Assembly: GCF_009766105.1 (NCBI RefSeq)
Contig: NZ_LMUH01000009.1
Coordinates: forward strand, 89,428-153,427
Origin: Granulicella sp. S156
GTDB taxonomy: Bacteria; Acidobacteriota; Terriglobia; Terriglobales; Acidobacteriaceae
Length of the DNA stretch: 64,000 bases
Direction: 5' to 3'
Shown: piece by piece, positions 9,701-16,430 of the stretch
Layout of the letters: each line of letters opens with the position of its first letter
Numbering within the stretch: position 1 is the stretch's first letter
Position numbers and translations under genes: made by a program
Notes under the pieces: model-generated
Told to the model about the DNA's origin: nothing
The model's input: only the letters and a program-made list of their open reading frames with translations
The model's database searches: none

Positions 9701-10441
9701 AAGGCCATTGATGAAGGCATGTCGGAGCTCTTCTACGCTGGCACGGGCGCGTCGCTCGAAGATCCCTACAATCCGCGCGGCAGCCGCGGCGTAGCTGGTT
9801 TCAACGTTCCGCAGCAGTTGACCATCGGCCTGTCGTATGACCTTCCTTTTGGCAAGAACAAGAGCTTTTCTACAGGGAACGCTGTAGCGGACTACATCCT
9901 GGGCAACTGGGAGGTAAGCACGATCTACATCATGCGTTCCGGGCAGAACTTCAGTGTCAGCTCGGGAGGAGATATTGGGAATACGGGCAATGCCAATACC
10001 TATGAGCGGGCAAATCTGGTGGGCAATCCCTATGTGGCTGGCCCTGTTGCCGCGAATCCAGGTTGTACGCCGAAGGCAGGCGCAGTTCGTACTGCCGCAC
10101 AGTGGTTCAACACCTGCGCCTTTGAAACGCCCGGTATCGGCACGCTGGGCGACTCCGGACGCAACTCAATGATGGCGCAGACCTATAACCAGATGGACGC
10201 ATCGCTCTCCAGGGTCTTCCCGATCTGGAGGACCCTGAAGTTCAATCTGCGGGCCGACACCTTCAATGCACTGAATCACCCCGTACTCAGCTATCCTGGC
10301 GCCGCCACCACAACCCCTTCGTCGTACGGAGTGATTACAACACAGCAAACAATCAGCGGCTCATGCAGTTCTCCGGGAAGTTCCAGTTCTAACGCTGCGA
10401 CGACACCAGGCAAATTCAACAGGCACGTCTTAACAACATAG
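6749..10441 (+). CDS. TonB-dependent receptor, Oar-like, with carboxypeptidase-regulatory domain
   Basis: A ~1230-residue outer-membrane receptor expected to import large oligosaccharides. After a signal peptide ending at MAHAQ comes a carboxypeptidase-regulatory-like beta domain (AAVTGAVTDSSGARLPGAKVV), a plug (ELPLNGRNFTQLL type motif, seen here as DLPLNGRNFTQLLTLTPG) and a long beta-barrel. The ATG at 6749 has CGGAG 7 bases ahead and follows the promoter at a sensible distance. The C-terminus is unusual: it ends GKFNRHVLTT and lacks the final aromatic-ended beta-strand used for barrel assembly, unlike the paralogue at 16.4-19.6 kb that ends in VRYTF. The fucosidase gene starts 15 bases later, so the two are probably one transcript and the receptor may serve fucosylated glycans. 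Confidence 0.9.
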   Translation: MPILCCKNPIKRAMMAGILAVCFAVFATMAHAQSSSAAVTGAVTDSSGARLPGAKVVLTNVETNVARDTVSNDAGDYNFVSVPPAKYTLAITAPTFQTQKFAAFDVAVDQKVNINAVLKIGDVSTSVTVEAQGTEVESTTSQLGTVMGTKEVNDLPLNGRNFTQLLTLTPGAAPVNVAQNSSSSNTANNSGDQYILPALNGQPNRATLWLVDGLNDNNSWYNTYAIPPIIDTIQEFKINAHNDAQYGQVTGGVVNIATKAGTNSPHGSVWEFVRNNDFDAQTFFPSVGNTYHQNQFGAQAGGPIVIPHLYNGHNKTFFEVGFEGFRYSKASQTYFLQPTAAQLGESTWGGPQNLAYGDFSSASTGVAGNCVAGAVSTGKCQLFDPTGNGNAHSNRPAYVGNQIPVSEMDPHAIAYINAIFSAPITIPGIAPTTDNGEVTTPSRQSTYNYTARIDQHLGTRDFFFFRYSGWKEESVGPSTVPHLFSDGVLPAQQYGATWLRVFNPTLTMQVEYGRTHVAYNSSTVYDIPNIALGIYGMSPAFAQSFIGGITLLTGLSITGGPAPGESNSPVPNETNTHEYLGSITKTIGRHTLQAGGGWDQINYGQLIRQGTTTFSGASTADFTLNASTVNPGAPAGTTPAQASAQTGFGWADFLLDEPNSANKRNVNITMRVGGIGSIYLQDSWRVLPKLTLNYGIRYDRSVWPQYGTDGSIGTQGSIETGDFDFNTGQYILQVAPPLCTVRLHAPCLPSGTLPANVVVALNQKIIKGTKTNIGPRFGLAYAVNSTLAIRAGFGITYDNWSAITQMAQNFQGSWPDIGTLQQNSLNTPGSAAYTSAQNPFGTSSGIYPAATPFSATNVNYFVDPEIKNPYSEQWNVGIEQQIDQHTVASINYVGSESHRLDIGGYYNTGTLSATSFATRQAKYAANPSAYSNGAGNNPTGQPYPYTVPNKWDHNAGSGDYHALQMALTRRTSNGLTFNASYTWSKAIDEGMSELFYAGTGASLEDPYNPRGSRGVAGFNVPQQLTIGLSYDLPFGKNKSFSTGNAVADYILGNWEVSTIYIMRSGQNFSVSSGGDIGNTGNANTYERANLVGNPYVAGPVAANPGCTPKAGAVRTAAQWFNTCAFETPGIGTLGDSGRNSMMAQTYNQMDASLSRVFPIWRTLKFNLRADTFNALNHPVLSYPGAATTTPSSYGVITTQQTISGSCSSPGSSSSNAATTPGKFNRHVLTT

Positions 10442-10455
10442 GAAGATAAATCGCA

Positions 10456-11805
10456 ATGAGCTCAATCAAGCTAAGCCGGCGCAACATGCTGCTGGGAACC
10501 GGAGCGGCAGTAGCCTCACTAAGTGCGGGTTCTCTTGCACTCGCACAGAAACCAGCGCCGGGCGAGCGCGATCCGACGTCCGTTCCCCCAACCCCCGATC
10601 AGATTCGTCGCATGAAGTGGTGGCATGAAGCCAGGTTCGGTATGTTCATTCACTTCGGCCTGTACAGCCAGCATGCGCGCCACGAGTGGGCGATGGAGAC
10701 CGAAGCAATTCCCATCGGCGACTACACCCCTCTCGCCAAAGTATTCAACCCCGCACCAGGATCGGCGCGTGGCTGGGCGAAGCTCGCCAAGGCGGCCGGC
10801 ATGAAGTACATGGTGCTGACGACCAAGCATCATGAGGGCTTTTGCAACTTCGACACCAAACTCACCGACTACTGCGCCACGAAGCAGGGCCCAGGTCGCG
10901 ATCTGGTTCGCGAATACGTCGAAGCTGCCCGTGCTGAAGGCCTGCATGTCGGCTTCTACTACTCGCTGATGGATTGGCATCATCCCGACGGCGCACGCTG
11001 CGCCACTGACGAGGCTGCTCGCAAGCGCTTCGTCGAATACACTCACGGACTCATCCGCGAGTTGCTTACCAACTACGGCAAGATCGACGTGCTCTGGTAC
11101 GACGTCTCCTGGCCGCTCGACGCCGCTGGTTGGGAGTCCGAGCGCATGAACAAGATGGTCTTCGAGCTTCAGCCCGACATCATCGTCAACAACCGCAATC
11201 AGCTCATAGGCGATTTCTCCACGCCGGAGCAGAAGATCGTCGCCGAAACCAACGGCCGTGCATGGGAGAGCTGTATGACCCTCAACGACAGTTGGGGTTT
11301 TCAGCGTGCGGACGATAACTGGAAGTCGTCCAGGACCATCATTCGCAATCTGATTACCTGTGTGCGCGACGGCGGCAACTATCTGCTGAACATCGGACCT
11401 CGACCTGACGGCGCAGTTCCTGCAGAGTCCGTTCGCGTACTCACAGAAGTAGGGCAGTGGATGGCAGTCAACGGCGAGACGATCTACAAGTCCGAGATAT
11501 GCCTGCCGCGGCGCTCGAACTATGCAAGCTTCACGCGTACCGGCAACACACTCTACATGCACGTACACTTCTGGCCCGGCCAGGACGTCGCCATCTCCGG
11601 CCTCACGGTCAAAGTGAAATCGGCACGCCTCCTGAAGACCAACCAGGAAGTGAAGTTCACACAGGACCCGTACCGCGTGCATCTTACCGGCCTCCCCATG
11701 GATGCACCTGATTCGCCCGTCACGACCATAGCGATCGTGTGTGATGGAGAGCCACAGCAGGACACCAACGCCGTCCGCAAAAACAAACCACGCGGAGGCG
11801 TTTAA
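10456..11805 (+). CDS. Alpha-L-fucosidase, GH29, Tat-type signal
   Basis: A 449-residue glycoside hydrolase removing alpha-L-fucose from glycans. GH29 landmarks are WWHEARFGMFIHFGLYS near residues 55-71, HHEGF near 125-129 and KIDVLWYD with the nucleophile aspartate near residue 216. The N-terminus LSRRNMLLGTGAAVA is a twin-arginine type signal, so export to the periplasm or cell surface is expected. The ATG at 10456 has AGGAAG upstream. It directly follows the TonB receptor gene, consistent with uptake of the same glycan. The acid/base residue cannot be assigned with confidence because it varies in GH29. A strong inverted repeat follows the stop codon. Confidence 0.92.
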   Translation: MSSIKLSRRNMLLGTGAAVASLSAGSLALAQKPAPGERDPTSVPPTPDQIRRMKWWHEARFGMFIHFGLYSQHARHEWAMETEAIPIGDYTPLAKVFNPAPGSARGWAKLAKAAGMKYMVLTTKHHEGFCNFDTKLTDYCATKQGPGRDLVREYVEAARAEGLHVGFYYSLMDWHHPDGARCATDEAARKRFVEYTHGLIRELLTNYGKIDVLWYDVSWPLDAAGWESERMNKMVFELQPDIIVNNRNQLIGDFSTPEQKIVAETNGRAWESCMTLNDSWGFQRADDNWKSSRTIIRNLITCVRDGGNYLLNIGPRPDGAVPAESVRVLTEVGQWMAVNGETIYKSEICLPRRSNYASFTRTGNTLYMHVHFWPGQDVAISGLTVKVKSARLLKTNQEVKFTQDPYRVHLTGLPMDAPDSPVTTIAIVCDGEPQQDTNAVRKNKPRGGV

Positions 11806-11849
11806 GAACGTATCCAGGAAGGCTGTCGCTGCTTCTGGGAGGACTCTAA

Positions 11850-11894
11850 GGCGATCCGCTCCTCGCATGATCTGTGTGCGAGGAGCGGATCGCC
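11850..11894. terminator. Perfect 18-bp inverted repeat between convergent genes
   Basis: Arms 11850-11867 and 11877-11894 (GGCGATCCGCTCCTCGCA and its exact complement) flank a 9-base loop between the fucosidase and the convergent LysR gene. It is likely a bidirectional terminator, but there is no T-tract on the plus side. Confidence 0.6.
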
Positions 11895-11903
11895 ATGAAC
11901 CGC

Positions 11904-12824
11904 CTACGTCTTTACCGCCAGAGAACGGCCAAGGGTCAGGATTGTTTTTCTCAGCCAGATATGAGCAGAATCTGTGTTGACCCGAGGATGCCAAATCATC
12001 ACGTACTTGAACGGGTACAGCGGTTCAGGGGCGGCAAGAAGTTTGATGCGGGGATCCTGGGCGTAAGCCAGGGCAAATCGGCGTGGAACGGTTGCGATCA
12101 GTTCGGTATTTGGAACGGATTGAATCGCCGCTGCGAAGTACGGCACCTGCACCACTACATTGCGCTTGTAGCCGAGTGCCGCGAGTCTATCCTCCGGAAC
12201 TGTCTGTAAGCCGCCCAATATGCTTACTCCAATATGATCTCCTTGCAAATATTGTTTCAAGGTAAGTCTTTTCCCGCCACCCCGCTCAGCGGCAACCACG
12301 CAAACGAAAGCCTCTTCATAGAGTTCAAACCGTTGTAAGGGTGAGGGGATTTTGATTTCCGCGGCATCCAGAACGAGATCGAGGCTTCCGTGTGTCAAAG
12401 CTTCGAATCGATCTGAAGGGGCGCTCGTAAGCTCGAACCTCACTTTCTCCGCGATAGGGAGAATCTCCCGGCACAAGAGCGGAGAAAATACGCTCGCTGC
12501 GTTATCGGTCACGGCTATTCGAAAACGGGCAACTTCCTTCGAGGGATCGAATTCACCGCCGCTGATCAAACGATCCAGCCGGGGCAGCATGACTTCCAAC
12601 TCCTGCATGAGCCGTTGGCCTTGTGGTGTCAGTTCATAAGAGAGCGCTGTTCTGACAAAAAGGTCGTCATGAAACAGATCGCGCAACCGTTGCAGAGAAC
12701 GGCTCACTGCGGGTTGCGTCAAGAGCAATCTCGACGCTGTCCTCGATACGTTGCGCTCTTCCGCCATTACGGCGAATACCACCAGAAGGTTGAGATCGGC
12801 CTGACGTAGTTGAGTGAGACGCAT
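11904..12824 (-). CDS. LysR-family transcriptional regulator
   Basis: A 306-residue LysR regulator. The N-terminal winged helix (residues ~10-68, LNLLVVFAVMAEERNVSRTASRLL and TQPAVSRSLQRLRD) is followed by a periplasmic-binding-like effector domain. The ATG at 12824 is preferred over an upstream GTG at 12839 because the usual LysR spacing to the first helix is then kept. It is divergent from a pair of short-chain dehydrogenases, the classical geometry for a LysR regulator controlling its neighbour, with 91 bases shared between the two starts. The effector is unknown. Confidence 0.9.
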   Translation of the reverse strand: MRLTQLRQADLNLLVVFAVMAEERNVSRTASRLLLTQPAVSRSLQRLRDLFHDDLFVRTALSYELTPQGQRLMQELEVMLPRLDRLISGGEFDPSKEVARFRIAVTDNAASVFSPLLCREILPIAEKVRFELTSAPSDRFEALTHGSLDLVLDAAEIKIPSPLQRFELYEEAFVCVVAAERGGGKRLTLKQYLQGDHIGVSILGGLQTVPEDRLAALGYKRNVVVQVPYFAAAIQSVPNTELIATVPRRFALAYAQDPRIKLLAAPEPLYPFKYVMIWHPRVNTDSAHIWLRKTILTLGRSLAVKT

Positions 12825-12915
12825 AACGGATATTAGCACTATGCATTGGACTCATAGCGGCTGGCGGCGTCATATGGTCACAGGCGTTGCGGAAAGCGGC
12901 GCAAAGGAGAAGGTC

Positions 12916-13647
12916 ATGGCAAAGATAGCAATCGTAACCGGGGCATCACGCGGAATTGGTCGAGTGATCGCCAAGCGCCTTGCAAAAGATGGCTTTTCGG
13001 TCGTCGTCAACTATGCAGGCAACGCAACCAAGGCACAGGAAGTCGTCAACGAGATCGTCGCAGGCGGTGGTACAGCGACCGCGCTGCAGGCTGACATCTC
13101 GAAGCCGGAAGATGTTCAGAACTTGTTTGCATCGACCATGCAGCAATACGGCCAGATCGATGTCGTTGTTAACAATGCCGGCATCATGGGGTTGTCCCCG
13201 ATTGTGAAGGGCGATCTGGAATTGTTCGACAAGACGATCCAGACAAATCTGCGCGGTACGTATCTGATCTTCGCTCAGGCGGCGCAGCACATCGCTGATG
13301 GTGGCCGGATCATCGCGTTTTCAAGCAGCGTTTTGCTGAAGGCCTTTCCCACCTATGGTGCCTATATCGCCGCGAAGGCTGGCGTCGAAGGCTTGGTTCA
13401 TGTTCTTGCGAATGAGCTGGCCGGACGCAACATCACGGTCAACGGCGTGGCTCCCGGGCCTACAGGAACAGAGCTCTTCTTGAATGGCAAAACAGAAGAG
13501 GACATCGCACGCCTGCGCAATCTCTCTCCCTTGCACCGCCTCGGCGAGCCGGAAGACATAGCGAACGTGGTGTCGTTTCTTGCAGGACCCGACGGCGGAT
13601 GGATGAACTCGCAGATTCTGCGCGTAAATGGTGGCTTCGCATACTGA
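12916..13647 (+). CDS. Short-chain dehydrogenase/reductase (FabG-like)
   Basis: A 243-residue NAD(P)-dependent oxidoreductase with a Rossmann fold. TGASRGIGR near residues 9-17 binds the cofactor, NNAGIMG follows strand 4, and the catalytic Ser (FSSSVL), Tyr and Lys (YGAYIAAK) are in the expected order. A full FabG-like C-terminus (SFLAGPDGGWMNSQILRVNGG) is present. The ATG at 12916 has a good AAGGAGAAGG ribosome site; the open frame upstream lacks SDR features. It is divergent from the LysR gene and followed 72 bases later by a second SDR. The substrate is unknown. Confidence 0.88.
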   Translation: MAKIAIVTGASRGIGRVIAKRLAKDGFSVVVNYAGNATKAQEVVNEIVAGGGTATALQADISKPEDVQNLFASTMQQYGQIDVVVNNAGIMGLSPIVKGDLELFDKTIQTNLRGTYLIFAQAAQHIADGGRIIAFSSSVLLKAFPTYGAYIAAKAGVEGLVHVLANELAGRNITVNGVAPGPTGTELFLNGKTEEDIARLRNLSPLHRLGEPEDIANVVSFLAGPDGGWMNSQILRVNGGFAY

Positions 13648-13719
13648 CACGTGTTGGCCGCAAAGCGCACGACGTATCGCGCACAACATTGCAATCACAA
13701 AACATTCAAGAGGGGAATT

Positions 13720-14631
13720 ATGAAAAGCGTAATCGTAATTACAGGAGCATCGAGCGGGTTTGGCGCACTGACTGCCCGCGAATTAGCCAAGGCAGGTCAT
13801 ACCGTATACGCCGGCATGCGTGAGACGGCAGGCCGGAACGCACCACAGGTCGAGGATGCCCGTAAGTTCGCGACCGACAACAAGGCCGATCTGCGAACTG
13901 TCGAAATGGATGTGCAGTCGCAGGATTCTGTGGACAAGGCCATCCAGGCAATCGTCACGGAGCATGGCCGGCTGGATGTCGTAATCCACAATGCGGGTCA
14001 CATGGTCTTCGGACCGGCTGAATCATTCACGCCCGAGCAGCTCGCTGAACTCTATGACGTCAACGTGTTGAGTACGCAACGCGTCAATCGTGCTGCTTTG
14101 CCGATACTTCGCAAACAAGGCACCGGCCTCGTACTTTGGATAGGAAGCACGAGCACGCGCGGCGGTACGCCTCCCTACCTCGCACCCTACTTCGCCGCCA
14201 AGGCCGGCATGGACGCCCTTGCCGTCAGCTATGCAGGAGAACTCTCTCGCTGGAATATCGAGACAACTATCATCGTTCCCGGCGCCTACACCTCTGGCAC
14301 AAATCATTTCGCTCATGCAGGTCACCCGAAAGACAAGGACCGGCTGGCCGAGTATGACAACGGGCCCACATCCGGACTCGACAAGGAGATCATGGCAGGC
14401 CTGCAGAGTGTCTCCCCTGAAGGTGCCGATGTTATCGAGGTGGCAAGGGCTGTGGTGAAGGTCGTAGACATGCCCTTCGGCACACGTCCCTTCCGCGTGC
14501 ATATCGACCCAGCAGACGACGGCGCGCACGTTGTGAATGCTGTCGCCGACCGCATCCGTGTGGAGTTTCTTCACAACATTGGCCTTCAGGATCTTCTTAA
14601 ACCCACAACCGCGCACAGCCCGAGGTCTTAA
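13720..14631 (+). CDS. Short-chain dehydrogenase/reductase
   Basis: A 303-residue SDR oxidoreductase. The cofactor motif ITGASSGFGAL is at the N-terminus, NAG is at HNAGHM, and the catalytic triad is visible as WIGSTSTRG (Ser) and YLAPYFAAKAG (Tyr, Lys). It is longer than the upstream SDR by about 60 residues at the C-terminus, typical of the classical subgroup acting on retinol- or ketone-like substrates. The ATG at 13720 follows GAGGGGAA. It is probably co-transcribed with the SDR 72 bases upstream under the LysR gene. The substrate is unknown. Confidence 0.88.
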   Translation: MKSVIVITGASSGFGALTARELAKAGHTVYAGMRETAGRNAPQVEDARKFATDNKADLRTVEMDVQSQDSVDKAIQAIVTEHGRLDVVIHNAGHMVFGPAESFTPEQLAELYDVNVLSTQRVNRAALPILRKQGTGLVLWIGSTSTRGGTPPYLAPYFAAKAGMDALAVSYAGELSRWNIETTIIVPGAYTSGTNHFAHAGHPKDKDRLAEYDNGPTSGLDKEIMAGLQSVSPEGADVIEVARAVVKVVDMPFGTRPFRVHIDPADDGAHVVNAVADRIRVEFLHNIGLQDLLKPTTAHSPRS

Positions 14632-14806
14632 GCGGCGAAGGGGTTCAGCTTTGGAGACCAATGTCCAGAAGCAGGGCAGATGGGGTTGGCCGCATTGATT
14701 TCAGAGTTATTGATTGAGAGTTTTTTACTCCTCGAAAACTGACCTTGCGGTTGGCCCATTCCCCAAACATTGCAGATGCAACACATACCCACCGCCAGGA
14801 GAAAAG

Positions 14807-15082
14807 ATGTCATATCGCTACCGCATCACCATTGAGTCTCTCGGCTCAAGCCCAAACTATCAGGAGTATGAGAGTCTGCAATTCTGTGCCGACAATCACG
14901 ACAACCTATGTGAGGTGGTGAAAGCGATTCACTCGAAACGGTTGTTCGATGCGGATAAGTCGGCATCACTGGCAATTGGTCTGAAGCTCTTCAGCGAAGT
15001 CATCCTCGAAAAAAGAAACGACCCACTGTTTGCTCCTCTTGTACTTCCGATCCGTAGCTTCATTCAACAAATTAAGATGTAG
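14807..15082 (+). CDS. DUF3861 family small protein
   Basis: A 91-residue cytoplasmic protein. The opening YRYRITIESLG, the middle FCADNHDNLCEVVKAI and the ending LAIGLKLFSEVILEKRNDPL match the conserved layout of DUF3861 proteins, which have no established function. The ATG at 14807 has AGGAGA 4 bases upstream. The 175 bases before it hold no other gene; the GH5 gene starts 58 bases after the stop. Confidence 0.75.
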   Translation: MSYRYRITIESLGSSPNYQEYESLQFCADNHDNLCEVVKAIHSKRLFDADKSASLAIGLKLFSEVILEKRNDPLFAPLVLPIRSFIQQIKM

Positions 15083-15140
15083 ACAACCGCTTGACTATGA
15101 AGCATCATGGATTCGCCAGCTTCATTGGAGGTCCGTTGTC

Positions 15141-16376
15141 ATGTTGAACCGCCGTTTATGTGTCTTGCTGCTTAGCGCGATCGCTCTGTCCCCTGTCACG
15201 AGTCGCGCGCAATACGCGCACACCCAGGGAGAACAAGTGATCGGCCGCGATGGCAAGCCACTGCTTTTGCGCGGAATCAATCTCGGAAACTGGATGGTCC
15301 CCGAGGGCTACATGTGGCAATTCGGCGGTCACGTCCAGTCCGCGCGCGAGATCGAAGCGTTCGTTACAGAGTTGATCGGTCCCGAGCGCAACCGGGCCTT
15401 CTGGCAACAGTGGCGCGATACCTACATCACGCAGCAGGACATTCACCTGATCCATCAGGCAGGCTTCAACTCCATCCGTATCCCCATCCACTACCGGTTC
15501 TTCCAGAGTGAGGATGCGGAGGGCTTTCGCCTGCTCGACCGGCTTGTGCAATGGAGCCGCGCGGAAGGCCTCTACCTCGTTCTGGACATGCACGCTGCTC
15601 CCGGCGGCCAGACCGGCACCAATATCGACGACAGTGACGGCTATCCCTGGCTCTTTACCGACAAGACTTCGCAGCAGCAGCTTCTGGATACCTGGCAGCG
15701 CATCGCACATCACTACCGCAACGAGCCCACCATCCTTGGCTACGATCTTCTGAACGAGCCTATCCCAACCTATCCCAGTCTGCACTCGTTGAATCCTTTG
15801 CTGGAGCCTTTGTACAAGCGCACGGCGGCTGTCATCCGCAAGGAAGACAAGCACCACATCCTCATTCTCGGCGGCGCACAGTGGGACAACAACTTCGACG
15901 TCTTCGGCCCACCCTTCGACTCGAACGTCATCTACGAGTGGCACAAGTACAAGGTTGTCACTCCTGATCAGAACGTCGTCCAGCGTTATGTGGACTTCCG
16001 CGCTAAGAACCACGTTCCCATCTGGCTGGGAGAGTCGGGAGAGAACAAAGACGATTGGATCGCTACCTTTAGAACTGTTCTGGAAAAGAACAATATCGGC
16101 TGGGCCTTCTGGCCTTATAAGAAACTGGCCGCCACCTCGGCGGTAGAGACCATTACACCTCCGGCCGATTGGCCGAGCATCGTCGCATACTCGAAGCTGC
16201 CGAATGGCGTCGGGCTCACATCGGATCGTCTGAAGGAGCGGCCGCAGCAGGAGGTCATCGACCGTGCCTTCGCCGAGCTGCTCGAGAACATCAAGTTCTC
16301 TCACTGCACAACGAACCTCGGCTATGTCCGTGCGCTGCTAGCTGAGACGACACTTACCGCCGCCGCGAATCAGTAA
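15141..16376 (+). CDS. Glycoside hydrolase family 5 (exo-1,3-glucanase / endoglucanase-like)
   Basis: A 411-residue exported beta-glycosidase. A signal peptide (MLNRRLCVLLLSAIALSPVTS, cleaved near RAQ) precedes the barrel. RGINLGNWMVPEG near residues 44-56 is typical of the exo-beta-1,3-glucanase side of GH5. The acid/base glutamate is in GYDLLNEP near 206 and the nucleophile in WLGESGE near 298. The ATG at 15141 is chosen for its GGAGG ribosome site and signal peptide. Likely substrates are fungal or plant beta-glucans. A bidirectional terminator follows and the next gene is a convergent TonB receptor. Confidence 0.88.
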   Translation: MLNRRLCVLLLSAIALSPVTSRAQYAHTQGEQVIGRDGKPLLLRGINLGNWMVPEGYMWQFGGHVQSAREIEAFVTELIGPERNRAFWQQWRDTYITQQDIHLIHQAGFNSIRIPIHYRFFQSEDAEGFRLLDRLVQWSRAEGLYLVLDMHAAPGGQTGTNIDDSDGYPWLFTDKTSQQQLLDTWQRIAHHYRNEPTILGYDLLNEPIPTYPSLHSLNPLLEPLYKRTAAVIRKEDKHHILILGGAQWDNNFDVFGPPFDSNVIYEWHKYKVVTPDQNVVQRYVDFRAKNHVPIWLGESGENKDDWIATFRTVLEKNNIGWAFWPYKKLAATSAVETITPPADWPSIVAYSKLPNGVGLTSDRLKERPQQEVIDRAFAELLENIKFSHCTTNLGYVRALLAETTLTAAANQ

Positions 16377-16381
16377 AAAAG

Positions 16382-16407
16382 AGGCCGGAGAAAAAACTCT
16401 CCGGCCT
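16382..16407. terminator. Bidirectional hairpin terminator
   Basis: AGGCCGGAG (16382-16390) pairs perfectly with CTCCGGCCT (16399-16407) around an A-rich loop, with an A-run before the stem that becomes a T-run on the minus strand. It lies between the GH5 gene and the convergent TonB receptor gene. Confidence 0.8.
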
Positions 16408-16430
16408 TGTGAAACATGAAAACGGGTTGT

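Noticed and set aside
10519-11994. 491-residue minus-strand open frame over the fucosidase gene
   Set aside because: No family signature, and the plus-strand GH29 protein is unambiguous.
15156-16304. 382-residue minus-strand open frame over the GH5 gene
   Set aside because: The frame has no start context or known motif, and the plus strand contains both catalytic glutamates of GH5.
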